Source of the DNA: Raphanus sativus
Lineage: Eukaryota > Streptophyta > Magnoliopsida > Brassicales > Brassicaceae
Assembly (NCBI RefSeq): GCF_000801105.2
Contig: NC_079515.1
Coordinates: forward strand, 20,731,407-20,795,406
Reading direction: 5' to 3'
Length of the DNA stretch: 64,000 bases
Under the pieces are notes generated by a model. It did not search any database, had not been told where the DNA came from, and saw only the letters and a list, made by a program, of their open reading frames with translations. Both the position numbers and the translations under genes were made by a program. This document shows positions 44,872 to 56,356 of this stretch, piece after piece. The first letter of the stretch is position 1, and each line of letters begins with the position of its first letter.

Positions 44872-45933
44872 TTGTCTCTTCATTATTATTTCTCTCTTGT
44901 TTTCTTTATGTGTATTAAAAGTAAAAAGATAATTATTAATTTTTGACTTTGAAGACCTATATACTAGGAAAGACTTGGTTTTCAACATTTGAACCAAACT
45001 ATAGAAATTGATCAAACAAGTTAAGATATGACACGCTTATTGCATTGGAAGCGAGGCATGGTAGTAAACATGCAAAAGTGTGATAAGCCAAATCACTATA
45101 CCTGTTACCGTTACTTAATTGGATTCCGTTCTAGTTTATACTCATTAGTTATTGTTTGACAGGATTCCGGTCCAGAGAACACCCGATTAAGAAAATGTGA
45201 TTATTGTGAGTTTGTGACCAATTTTTGTGTCAAAATAGTGTGACGGAATTATTATGTTACAAAATGGTTACTATTTTGTGATAATATGTGACATAATAGA
45301 AAGTAACAAAATAATGCCACAAATGATATGACAAATTAGTGACGAAAAGCTTATCGTCCATATTGTTAGTATTTTTATTTGTCACCAATTTGTACTATTT
45401 GATTAAAATGACGATGTTAACTGTTATAAAAGTGTGGCAGTTTAATCATATTTTTTTTGAATTGAATTTTAATCATATTTTATGACCACTTTGGCTACAA
45501 TGAGTTATTAACACCACATGTCAGTTTCTATGTTTTTATTACACTCTAGAGCACATTGTGCTACCTAGACACTTTTGTGTGGTTGAAGACTCATTTATCC
45601 TTTAAAAAGCAAAACAAGATATGGATATTTCAGTAAAACAACATTGTATCTGGTTAGGTTTGTTAGATGGTTTGAATTTTTCTCGTTTCTTTTGAATTTT
45701 GAATATTAAAAGTGATGGCCCACCATTTTCAGACATGTCCACTCATTACTTCCATTTTTCTCCATCGTTTTCTTCCTGGTTCATTCTCTACGTTTTTTTT
45801 AAAACTGAAATCTGATTCTTAAATATCTTTTCTCAAGATTTTTTTTATGTAATCGTCTTTTCTTTTACTCGATCTATCTTTTAAGATCTGTGAAGGAGAG
45901 AGAACAGACGGCGGCGGAGGCGGTTATCTCACG

Positions 45934-46160
45934 ATGGCGAGGACTCGTAGTAGCTGTGGCAAGGAGAAAGAAGAAGGTTAGTTTTCCGTCTCTGTTATTT
46001 AGCTTGAGGCCTCGCATCGGAGCAATTGGGTTAATTTGTTTAATTTAGGGTTTCTTATGTGGCAGATGCGGCGGATTCAGGTGTCGAGAATGTGAAGGAA
46101 TTGCTACATGAGCGGCTATTTGCGACCGATCGTTTCCCAAGCGAGAGGACAAACATCTAA
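45934..46160 (+). pseudogene. Captured two-exon gene fragment in the MULE
   Basis: ATG 45934, exon 1 to 45976, GT...AG intron, exon 2 46066-46160 with TAA: 45 residues (MARTRSSCGKEKEED, then VENVKELLHERLF). Start context (ACGATGGCG) and an upstream CT-rich leader look like a real 5' gene end. In another frame the reading continues as KHLIDVGLLDDVVQ, which suggests the source gene was cut or frameshifted here. Product unknown. Confidence 0.55.
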
Positions 46161-46189
46161 TCGACGTCGGATTACTCGATGACGTAGTC

Positions 46190-47620
46190 CAAATGGACAT
46201 TAAACTGCAGTGTACTTATCTGACTTGGACATCAAGAGTACACAAGGACTTGGACGTATAAACTACAGTGTACACAAGGACTGCAGATGTAGAACGAGAG
46301 TGTGAAGTGGAAACTATGTTGTCTTGGACACATGGACGCTTTATGTTGTCCACGTGAACATATGAGGAGGTTGAAGTGTACACTAGGTCGTTATGGAAAT
46401 TGAAAATATAGTGTACAAATGGACTTCGACATTTTTTACCTCAAATTGCGTTAGAGGCATGTAGATTGAATTAGAGTGTACACATAGACTTCGACAATGA
46501 GTGTATATGCAGGGACTTCGAGATGGACTTCAACATCTGTATGCAAGTGTGTAGAAGGACTTATGGACACCATAGGTTGTACACCTGGACTTGTGAGAAA
46601 TGCGGGGGTGTACACGGGTTAAAGATGTGAATGACAAAAACGAGTAGACATGGTTTGTTTAGTGAACACTTGCACATATGGACGTCATATATTGTCCACG
46701 CGAACATTAGAGGAACGTACACTAAGACTGCAGATGTAGAAGAGTTGTGTGAAGTGGACACTATGTGGTTTGAAACATGGTCTGTTTAGTGTACACTTGC
46801 GCATATGGAGGCTATATGCTGTCCACGTGTACATTAGAGGATTGTGAAGTGTACATTAGGTCGTTATGGACATTCAAATGGATTTCGAAATGGTGTACAT
46901 AAGATTCATCTGAGGAATGGACATTTAATCATAGTGTACACATGGACTTCGACAATGAATCTATATACAGGGACTTCTGAAGTGAACTTTTGAATCTATA
47001 TACAGGGACTTCTGAAGTGTACACGTGGACAAAAGAAGTGAACTTCTTATGTGAAGTGTACACGTAGACACAGTTTAAAGAAGTGAACTTCTTTTGGCCT
47101 TTTTTCATATACATTGACACCGACAGTGTAGATATGAATTTCATAATTGTACACATGGATGCTATTGGTGGTCATAGGGACAAAAGTGATGCGTACATGG
47201 ACCTCATTAGTTTGTTGAAAGTACATATGGACACCTAATAGTGTACACGTGGATAAAATAAGTGAACTTATTATGTACAATGTATAAGTGGACACAGTTA
47301 AAAGAAGTGAACTTCTTAAGTTCAGTGTACACGTGGACACAGTTATTGAAATATATGCATAACATTTATAAGTAATTGATGTGTACATGGACACCATTTT
47401 GGTATACAAGAACACGATCGAGACACACATGTACAACAAATCATGCATGTTTTGCATGTTTATTAATGTACACGTGGACACCAGCGGTGTTGGTATGTAC
47501 ACCATAAATGTAGACATAAACACTATCAGTGTACAAATGGACAACATATATTACTGTGAATGTACACGTTAAGTTTAATCGTGTTTACATGGGATGTACA
47601 CCATAAATGTAGACATAAAC
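46190..47620. repeat. Degenerate TGTACAC(N)TGGAC repeat field
   Basis: About 1.4 kb in which variants of AGTGTACACATGGACTTCGA recur dozens of times at irregular spacing, mixed with longer duplicated blocks (e.g. TCTATATACAGGGACTTCTG at 46960-46980 and 46995-47015, and AAGAAGTGAACTTCTT at several places). Frames here (e.g. minus 47047-47547, rich in CTL, STC, YT) only translate the repeat. TGTACA is self-complementary, so the field appears alike on both strands. Confidence 0.75.
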
Positions 47621-50109
47621 TCCGAGAGCGAGCCGACGGAGGTCCATTCACCAGGGATGACCATGCAATGGTCCAACATTATAACTTGCAAAAATAATTG
47701 TAAAAAAAGAGGTTAAAGTTGGATTTGAGAAGATGACAGAAATAATAAGTAGAACAAACCAATTTCTAGCCGCAATCCGTATGAGGAATATGCAGTATCT
47801 CTGAATTTTTTTTTCTTTTTTCATTCAAATGAAGGAGACAACGAAGATGAAAAGGGACTGTGAGATGTAAAAACCCAGAAAATCTGGACTGTAGGATGGT
47901 GAAATGAAAGATGTAATCAGATGGTTTAGATTTGGTAGATATAAGTCTTGTAAAAAAAAAATCAGAGTGGATCTACACTGTCCAAAAAAATAAAGATGAA
48001 AGGTGGAGAAAGGTTCCCGTTAAAACAAAAGACATAGTTAGCAAGTGGGGTAGTGCTTTAGGTTATGTTGTGACAGCTAGTTAAGACAAGTGGGAAGCTG
48101 TTACAAAAAACTACCTTAGTAGTGGAAAGTGCTCCATCTTGTAATTAAAACTGTCCTATGGCGTCAAATTTTCGGCTACAATTAGTAACTTTTGACAGGG
48201 GCGGATCAGTTCTTTACACTAGAGGGCAGGTACCTGACTGCAGTAAAATGTATAATTAAACTAAAATACATAGTAATTGTCTAAGTTTATGAAGCGTAGC
48301 ATCCTTCATATGCCCTCACTAAACCCAGATTTGCACATCCCCCCTATTTAACCTGATTGTTTAAATCTTTTTTTTGTCACTTAACTTTAAAGTTAAAAGA
48401 CAAAAAAAATTTCTTTTTTAAAACACTTGATTTTTAATCACACAAATATCTTATAGTGAATAGTCACTGGATCTTATATCAAATTACTGTCCACCGGAAA
48501 TCTGGGATTTGTCCGCTGGATAGCCCGCCGAAGACATACAGAGAGTGGCGATCACCCGTGTTATCCACCGGCGGTTGCATGTAGTTTGGATATGAACTTC
48601 TCCGTATTGGGTCCAAAGGTTATTATTTATATCTGTAAACATGAGATTCTCTAAAATAATAACCAAATAATAAAAAAACAATAAAGTCATTATATGTATT
48701 GCGTAGTTTTTATTGTGAGGTTACACTAAATTAATAATTAACTTAGATTTTTATGTTAAATTAGATTTTGACCCGCTTTTTTTATAAAGCGGTGCATAAT
48801 TATTTTCAATACAAAAAAAATTATCTTATATATTTATATTTTTGATTATGTATCTACATTTAAATGCTACGCATTAAGCGTTATATTCAGTGTTCTGAAA
48901 TCTCAATTGGATCTAAGGTTAAACCGATAAATCTGGAGACCCTATATGTAATTTGGTTTTTTTTTTTTTTAAACTTGTTATTTAAAATTAAGTAAAACGT
49001 GCTAAAATCGGGGACATGACTACCGGTTGAGCCAATACGTGGCCCATTATATAATACGATTTGTCGGTTATTTAAAGTATTCTAATTCATGAATATTTGG
49101 ATAAGTGTGGATATATTATAAATGTGATGTTCCAATTTTACAAAATTTAGCTATACAATATATATTTTTAGCTATACAAATTATTTTTAGCTATACAAGT
49201 TAGTTATACAATTTTTTAATCGAACTAATTTATCATTCTTTGTAAGTGTAATGGATCAATATTTGAGAAGATACATACTAAACTACAATTAGATTTGTGC
49301 ATCAACAATTTGTATATGGTTATTACAATTTAGTGATTTAAATTTTAAATAAATATAAGGGAAAATTGCCAAGTGTGACTCAAAACTTGGAGTCAAACCC
49401 AAAAGAATACCCCAACTTGGGTCAAAGGCAAAAATAACCTAAAAGGCTATTGAAATTACAACTATCTCCTTGTGAACAAACAAAAAAACGGATTTTTTTT
49501 TACGTTTCTACCCCTTGCAAGTCGTCTGTTTAGATGACTTGAAAATAAGTCGTCCAGACGACTTAACTTAAAATCGTCTGGACAGTTATTCTTAAACATA
49601 ATTTAAAAATTTTGTAAAAAATATTTTGATAAGTGAAAAATTGGAATTATGTAATTAACATATGTCTTAAGAGATATAAATTAATATATAACAAATTTCA
49701 ATTGTTTTCAGCCCAGATGAGTGAAAGTAATGAGTCATGATATTCTTTAGTTTATGTTTCATCAACATATGTTGTAGTATTGTATGTGTTCTTAGGGTTA
49801 GATTTTGGAAAGCATTAAAACCGTTTTTGAAAATTTTAAAATTACCTAAGCGTGTTCATTTCTAAGTATAGTAAACACTATTGAAGTATAATTTGATTTT
49901 ATAACGTGGTTAGTAAGTTAATTTAGTCATTTTAGTTTAGGGGTTCATTTTAGGGTCTAGGACGACTTAATATTTAGTCTTCTGTGCACAGACGACTAAA
50001 TATTAGGTCGTCTGATATACATTATCAGCCAGAATAAGTCGTCTAAACCGGACCAAACCTTAAAGTTTACCAATGTACTTTTAAAGCTAACCGGATTATT
50101 TACCCAATA

Positions 50110-50580
50110 TATAAGGTGATTTTTTTTTTGTTTCACTTTCCGCGAAATTCAGAAACCCCTAACAGTTCTCTCTCACCGGCGATATCAAAGGCGATTCGAA
50201 TTCCCACTATTTCCGAACAAACCATCGTTCTCAACGTCGGCTATCTATCTCACTTCATTCTCACCGTTGTCGCCGCAGCTTCTTCTAACCCTAGCGCCGC
50301 CGATTCCTCTAAACCCTAGCGCCCTAGCTTCCACTATTTTCGAACAAACCGTCGCCCTCGCCACCGTGCTCACCAACGTTCTCACTGCCGCTTCCTCTAA
50401 ACACTAGCTAGCACCGCCGCTTCTTCTAAACCCTAGCGCCGCCGCTTCTTCTCTGTAAACCGTAGCGCCGTTTCTCTGTAAACCCTAACGCCAGTAAGTC
50501 ATCAATCTCGAGGAAAAGATGAACATAAAACGTTGTCTCTATCAATTTACTCATTCTCACCGTTTCACGTTTATTTTTTC
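50110..50580 (+). promoter_or_regulatory. Leader region of the DUF1985 gene with CCCTAGCGCC repeats
   Basis: CT-rich and TAAACCCTAGCGCCGCCGC-like units repeat about five times between 50285 and 50490, just upstream of the ATG at 50596. The open frame at 50116-50319 is probably chance. A short intron-like GTAAG...CAG step (50491-50581) precedes the ATG. Confidence 0.4.
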
Positions 50581-50648
50581 AGATCTATAACCACAATGAC
50601 AAGTACTCCAACTCCTTCTGCGACTAATCAGGTCCGCTTGAAATTTTC

Positions 50649-50840
50649 TACTGGAAGACTTGTAAGTAAGTCGTCTGAAAAGTCTTCCAACTGGACGACT
50701 TAGTAGACGACTTAAATATAAGTCGTCCATTTGGAAGACTTTCCAGACGACTTAAATAAAGTCGTCAACTAAGTCGTCCAGTTGGACGACTTTCCAGACG
50801 ACTTATATTAAAGTCGTCTACTAAGTCGTCTGGAGTAACA
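50649..50840. repeat. GTCGTC/GACGAC inverted-repeat cluster in intron 1
   Basis: Repeated AAGTCGTC...GACGACTT units separated by GGAAGACTTTCC-like spacers; the sequence can fold on itself many ways. Related words occur at 49515-50045 and 52680-53090. Confidence 0.8.
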
Positions 50841-51777
50841 ATTAAGGCGTGATTGATTTAGCTTGTGTTCTGACTTCTATTGTTGTCTTTGATTATTTGC
50901 AGACAAAAATGATGGATATTCCAGAACTCCCCCGTAGGTTATACACATTAGGGGAAGAGCCAGAACCCCAGCATAGCATTTCGTATCATACGGATAACAA
51001 GAAGTTGAATACTGCTCTTAGGGAAGCTCTCACTGATGATGAATTTGAAGAGCTCAAGGAGTCGAGTTTGGGAGTTTTCATCAAGTTCAAGGAGCAGGGA
51101 TTTGGTTGGGCTTCAAGGCTGGTTCACTACATGCTCTGTTTAAAGCTGGACATTAAGAAGAAGTACGAGATGTGGTCTCTCGTTGGTCCAGAACCTGTGA
51201 GGTTTTCACTGTTAGAGTTTGAAAACCTCACTGGTCTAAACTGCGAGTACATCGAGGACTTTGAGACACCAAAATGTGAAGTTACCAAAGAGATGGTTTC
51301 TTTCTGGGGGATGATGGGAGTTCATCTAGAAGCTGGGCCAACTACTGATCAGATAATAGCAGCACTGAAGAGATGCGGGGATTGGTCCACGGAAGATCGC
51401 AAGCGGCTCGCGTACCTTTCCATCTTCACTGGATTCATTGAAGGGAGAAAGTTTTCAACCGCTACACGATCTACTCTGGCAAATCTAGTGATGGATTTAG
51501 AACGGTTTGAGAATTATCCATGGGGGAGAGTCGCGTTTAAGGTGCTGATGGACTCTTTGTGGAACAAAGAGATTACTGGCTGTTACACCGTGGATGGGTT
51601 ATACAAGTTCTTCAGGTCTGGGCGTACACAGCTATTCCGTGAATGGGTGCTAGTATTGGTAGTCCCAGAGCAAACAGTCCGTCTCCACCGATTCTGGCTT
51701 ACGAGGGCAGCAAAGGCCGCAGATTCATGAAAGCTGCTATCTTGAGTCAGGTACCTTTCCATCTTCACTTAATTAAG

Positions 51778-52095
51778 TTGTCTGGAAAGTCTTCCAGCTG
51801 GACGACTTAGTAGACGACTTATTATAAGTCGTCTGGAAGGTCTTCCAGCTGGACGACTTAGTAGACGACTTATAATAAGTCGTCTGGAAAGTCTTCCAGC
51901 TGGACGACTTAGTAGACGACTTATTATAAGTCGTCTGGAAGGTCTTCCAGCTGGACGACTTAGTAGACGACTTATAATAAGTCGTCTGGAAGGTCTTCCA
52001 GCTGGACGACTTAGTAGACGACTTATAATAAGTCGTCTGGAAGGTCGTCCAGCTGGACGACTTAGTAGATGACTTATAATTAAGTCGTCTATTTA
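51778..52095. repeat. 51-bp tandem repeat, 6 units, in intron 2 of the DUF1985 gene
   Basis: Unit starts (GTCGTCTGGA or variant) at 51778, 51828, 51879, 51930, 51981 and 52032, with a partial one at 52084. Each unit contains AAGTCGTC and GACGACTT in inverted order plus TGGAAG..CTTCCA, so each can form a hairpin. Confidence 0.9.
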
Positions 52096-52679
52096 GTATT
52101 TTGTTTCAAATATCTAACTCGATTCTTCTTCTATTTACTGCAGACCCGCGTGATCAACTTTGTTGAGAAGGACATTAGTGAAATGTGGCCAAAATGGGAC
52201 TCTGAGGTTGAGGACGTGCCCGCGGAGAACATCATTAAAGTCATGTATGATCGGAGACCGTGGAAGTGGACCATGGATTGCTGGGAAGTCACTGGTACAA
52301 AACCTAAGTTTGTGACTCCATCAAAAAGAGCCAAAGAGATGGTTGTGGTGGAGGTGGAGGAGGAGGAGAAAGACAATCAGAGACCTCGGAAGAAAGCTCG
52401 TAAAGAGGCTCCTAAAGATAATGAGGATGGTGATATGAGGGATAAAATGGCGGTTGTTATATGGACGGAGCTTGTTGATCAACATTTGAAAGATAATGAG
52501 GATGGTGATATGTTCGTGGCATGTATGATTAGATTTGTGTATGGCTTTGAACTTGTCTTTGTATAGATTTTCTAACTTGTGTATGATTTGTGTATTTGTA
52601 TTTGAACTTGTCGTTGTATAGATTTTCTAACTTGTGTATGATTTATTTGAACTTGTCTTTGTATAGATTTGTAAATATA

Positions 52680-53094
52680 TAAGTCGTCTGGTAGGTTTGG
52701 ACGACTAACAAATAAGTCGTCTGGAAGTTTTCTAGCTGGACGACTTACACTGGACGACTTAGTAAAAGGTCGTCTAAAACAAATAGTAGAAGGTAGTCTA
52801 AAAATAAAAATAGTAGAAGGTAGTCTAAAAATAAAATACACTGGACGACTTAGTAAAAGGTCGTCTAAAAAAAAACACTTGAAGGGATAGTAGAAGGTAG
52901 TCTAAAAATAAAATACACTGGACGACTTAGTAGAAGGTCGTCTAAAAATAAAATACACTGGACGACTTAGTAGAAGGTCTTCTGGACGACTTACTTGAAG
53001 GTTATCTGGTAGACGAAACACTGGACGACTTAACAATTAGTCGTCTGGACGAGTAATCAAGACTGGACGACTTAAATTTAGGTCGTCAGGACAA
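52680..53094. repeat. GTCGTC repeat cluster between the convergent MULE genes
   Basis: Irregular TGGACGACTTAGTA(A/G)AAGGTCGTC units, with a AAAATAAAATACAC spacer repeated several times, between the DUF1985 stop and the transposase 3' end. Confidence 0.75.
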
Positions 53095-54799
53095 CTAGTC
53101 AACTGGTTGTGTACATTGTGGTTTCGTATGGCCAGTTTCCTTGCAGTTTGAGCATCTCCGTGCCCTGTGTTTCTTCCTGGGTTTGTGTCCTCTCATCCTA
53201 GATAGCTCCAACCAAGATTGCCATCTTGATTTCTTCTGTCTCCCCGGACCACGCTTTACGTCTGGAGGAAAGCATTCTCGTTCCTCAATATGTTGTGACA
53301 CGATAGGATATATATTCTCTGAGTATCCTGCATACAGATGATTCTTTGAGTAAAGTGGACATACAAGTGTGGAGATATGCAAACCAGCATGTGTTCCAGC
53401 AGCTATAGCATGAGAGCAAGGTATTTTTCTCCACTCCATAGACACCACAATCATATTTTACATGTTCCAAATCAACCACACAGTCCATTTTGCCACCTTT
53501 GACAAAGAAACGCCATCCATCAATTGGTTCGACCGTCATCGTATCCGCTATCTCTGATCGAACAGCAAGCAAGTATTCAACACCCCGGCTATGTTCAGTT
53601 GGGAGACTCAAAGCATCTTGTCTCCTTTTCCAACACCATTTTCTAACTTCTGCCTTATGAACTCCAGCAGGAACGGAATCGGAAATCCTCTTGCTCGCTT
53701 CAGTGCGGAATAATAGATTCAGCGATGTTGCTTGTTTTTATGTTGAACCCGTTCCCCTTACAATAAACCCTTGACCATAGCCTGGCGTCGGCCTTCTCCA
53801 AATACGTTGCAAGTTCCGGGTTTGCACTCCGTATCTCAGCCATGTACCGGTCAAAATCGTAAACCGTATGCGCATAAGCAGCCCCTTTCACCAAGTACAT
53901 GAGATGTTTCCCTTTAAACTTTTTGACAATGTTATCTTGAAGGTGATAATAACATATTCCTCGGGTTGCCCAAGGAAACACCTTCTCACACGCACTTTTA
54001 ATGGCCGCGTGCCGGTCGGAGACTATCACCAGAGGCTTGTCATGAGATATACAACTAGCCAATTTTGTGAAAAACCATTCCCAAGAAGGTTCATCTTCAG
54101 CATCCACGATCCCAAAAGCCAATGGGAATATCTGAAAATTGCCATCTTGTGCGGCTGCAACTAACATAACACCTCCATACTTTCCACTTAGGTGAGTTCC
54201 ATCCACCACAACGACCCTTCTCTGATACTTAAAACCTTTGATAGAAGCTCCAAAAGAGAGAAATAGATACTTAAATCTTTTCATAGAATCAAGTTCTATA
54301 GCCGTGATAGAATCAGGATTTGCAATGGAGATTTGCTCGAGATATGAAGGCAGACGCGAATACCCTTCTTCTGCTGATCCTCTCACCAATTTTTGTGCAT
54401 ATAACAGTGTTCTGTATGAAGTGGTGTAATCAAGCGTCATGCCAAACATGTTCCTCATTGCATCAGTGATATGCTGTGGAGTTATCCGATCAATGATTCC
54501 AACACGATCAATGAAAAGACTACCAACATACTTTGGAGTACAGTGTCTCCGCTGAGCGATTCGGTCTCCAATTGAGCATAAATGTTTTTCCACATACTTT
54601 GTTACCCAAAACGTATTTGTCCCATGTTTCACACTCGCTCTGATCTTCCATCCACAACCGCTAACCCGACATGTTGCCACAAGGAGAGTTTGCGTTGATT
54701 TGTATATTCTGAAAGAAAAATTACCCCTCACTGCTGTCAACCGCAGCTCTGAAAGCAGTGCATCCTTGCTAACAAAACTCTGGTTGACATAGATGCTGG
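53095..54799 (-). pseudogene. MudrA-type MULE transposase, broken, N-terminus cut off
   Basis: Reads from 54799 leftwards: FVSKDALLSELRLTAVRG, a Mu DNA-binding-like part (CRVSGCGWKIRAS), then the MULE transposase core (VVVDGTHLSGKYGG, FPLAFGIVDAEDEPSW, VSDRHAAI, GICYYHLQDNI). At about 53700 the frame ends after SNIAESI; about 100 nt of the family sequence is missing before ASKRISDS resumes in another frame. A one-base gain in an A run near 53427 shifts the frame again inside the SWIM finger (VEKIPCSHA). A CCHC knuckle (CSNCKETGHTKPQC) ends it at 53095. The start codon is lost beyond the Athila junction. Catalytic Asp residues survive, but no intact protein is possible. Confidence 0.85.
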
Positions 54800-56225
54800 T
54801 GATATCTTGTGCATTTGCATGTTTTTAGCTTTGATATCTTGCACATTTTGATCATTTAGAATAGGATTTAGGCATCTTTAGGTTGCATTTTGCATGCATA
54901 AGTCCTTATCAGGTGTTGGAGCATGCTATGGAGTTTTTGGAGGTGTTTGAGATGGGTTATGGATCAAAAGAGGTGAAAGATGGGGATTGTGCAAGTTAAC
55001 GTCTGGAGCGGGGTGCTTGGAGCGGGTTCGCAGGTCCGCTGTGATCCAGAGCGAGGTCGGAACGAGTACATGGAGCGGCGTAAGTAACACCGCTCGGGTT
55101 TACGACGAGAAACGGTGTGAAGTGGCTGGAGCGGGGTCTTGGAGCGGAGTCACGACACCGGTGTGAGGTCCGGAGCGGGGTTGAGCAGCCATACGGAGCG
55201 GAGTCACCAAGGCCGCTCGGGTTTACCACAGGAGACGAAGCAAAATGGCCGGAGCGGGGTTAGCCAGCGGGGTTGCGACTCCGCTGCGTGTCTTTACTTA
55301 TGCGATTTGTAATGCTTTTAAGGGCTTTTTAGACCTTTTATTATCAACCATTAGGGTTTGGAAGGATCATATAAATACTTTTTAGACCCAAATGATGGGA
55401 TTATCTTATTATCTCTTGAGAAAACACAAACCTTTTGGGTGATAAAGTTCTTTCCTTTGAATCAAATCATCATTTTGTTCTTGTGTTCTTGAGTTATTTA
55501 AGTTCTTATTTTCTTTCTTTTCATGATTAAGCTTGAATCTCTTATGGGTTTGAGAAGAATCATGGTGATTAGTGAGTAGTCCTCTTAGGATTCATGGGTT
55601 AGGGAGATCAAGGGTGATTAAGCTAGATCTAAAGGGTTTTATGTTCTATCTATCTATTTCCTTGCTATTAGAGTAGTCTTATTGCTTCTTTTGAGTTGGC
55701 CTCTCAAAGGTTGATCTCTAGACATTTCACACCCGGAAGGTGTTTGATGAAATGTCTGAGTCAACTCTTCTAAGCTCTTAACACACTTTGCCAAAGGAAT
55801 TTGTTGTTAAAGGTGTTAAGATGGCTAGTAGGCTTGTTTTTAATGATTGCTTTAGCAATATTCAACCAAAGGAATTTGATGCTTGAGTTGCTTTAGCAAA
55901 TGAACATTCATCTAGGGATAGAGCTTGTTTAGCATTGTGTCTAGGCCTAAGATTGCTAGATTGATTGAAAGTCATCCCTTTTAGTTCAAAACTTGATCAC
56001 CCAAGATCTAATCCCTATTCCCATGAGTTCTCCCATCTCATAATCAAAGAAAGTTTACAGTTTTACTGCATTTTAGTATTACTCTAGTTTAAAACTCATC
56101 TCACTTTTGGTTGCACTTAGATTAAGCATGGATTTGTATTCTCAGTGCATTGAAATCACCTAGGATTGGTTCGACAATCTTTTATACTACTGCATTTGAT
56201 AGGGACCCGAAAAGTCCTGTTATCA
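54800..56225 (+). repeat. 5' LTR of the Athila element (about 1426 bp)
   Basis: Starts TGATATCTTGTGC and ends CCTGTTATCA (TGATA/TATCA). A similar TGATATCTTGCAC occurs 31 bp further in, so the start could be misplaced by that much. 55000-55290 repeats GGAGCGGGGT-like words. GCTGG (54795-54799) just before it may be one copy of the target duplication. Confidence 0.75.
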
Positions 56226-56228
56226 AAT

Positions 56229-56241
56229 TGGCGCCGTTGCC
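56229..56241 (+). other. Primer-binding site of the Athila element
   Basis: TGGCGCCGTTGCC, three bases after the LTR end, as in other Athila elements, where it is described as complementary to tRNA-Asp. Confidence 0.8.
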
Positions 56242-56356
56242 AAGTTCTATTGTGATTTTGACATTGGGATTTAGTCATTTGCTTGAGACTAAGTCATTTT
56301 TCTTATTATTGTGATATTGGCTCTGCTTTTTCCTTTTTCTTTTTCATTTCAGGTGT

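Larger units (their letters stand above)
45502..48173. mobile_element. Non-autonomous Mutator-like element (MULE), 2672 bp, 9-bp target duplication
   Basis: Flanked by perfect GGCTACAAT (45493-45501, 48174-48182). The ends are imperfect inverted repeats of about 55 bp: left GAGTTATTAACACCACATG, right (inverted) GAAAATTTGACGCCATAGG, both going on to CAGTTT and later GAGCAC. Repeat A copy 1 shows the uninterrupted target near 8465-8490. It encodes no transposase and carries a short spliced ORF and a long TGTACAC repeat field, as expected of a Pack-MULE-like element. Confidence 0.82.
45087..49355. repeat. Repeat A, copy 3, split by a MULE
   Basis: Arms 45087-45501 and 48174-49355. The left arm and the start of the right arm match copy 1 (8071 onward), and the right arm matches copy 2 (12870-13965). 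CAGGGGCGGATC is at 48197. The block 48450-48640 with the CCGCTGGATA...CACCGGCGG hairpin is present. Confidence 0.82.
50596..52566 (+). pseudogene. DUF1985 transposon-associated protein, frameshifted, lacking Ulp1 domain
   Basis: Exons 50596..50631, 50903..51750, 52144..52566 with GT/AG borders. Exon 2 has the DUF1985 pattern: LGVFIKFKEQGFGWASRLVHY, MWSLVGPEPVRFSLLEFENLTGL, WGMMG and FIEGRKFSTATRSTLANLVMDLE. A one-base loss near 51600 (GGGTT/ATACAAG) shifts the frame; the family reading then continues in another frame with one stop (near 51640) as GASIGSPRANSPSPPILAYEG, and exon 3 continues TRVINFVEKDISEMWPKW. Exon 3 ends in Glu/Lys-rich sequence with a duplicated KDNEDGDM. Full relatives go on to a Ulp1 cysteine-protease domain; none is seen, so the gene is truncated as well as shifted. 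Confidence 0.78.
49358..54799. mobile_element. MULE carrying DUF1985 gene and MudrA-type transposase, right end interrupted by Athila
   Basis: The left limit is probably GGGAAAATTGCCAAGTG, where repeat A stops. Then come a region with GTCGTC words, a plus-strand DUF1985 gene and a convergent minus-strand transposase cut at 54799 by the Athila LTR. The right terminal repeat is not in view. Layout fits the plant MULE group that carries DUF1985/Ulp1-type genes, but no Ulp1 protease part is found. Confidence 0.72.

Noticed and set aside
47047..47547. 166-codon minus-strand frame
   Set aside because: It translates the TGTACAC repeat field into a monotonous Cys/Thr/Ser/Leu pattern and shows no domain.
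51778..52095. Regular 51-bp repeats resembling a CRISPR array
   Set aside because: The genome is a plant nuclear one, the units have no variable spacers, and they lie inside an intron of a transposon gene.
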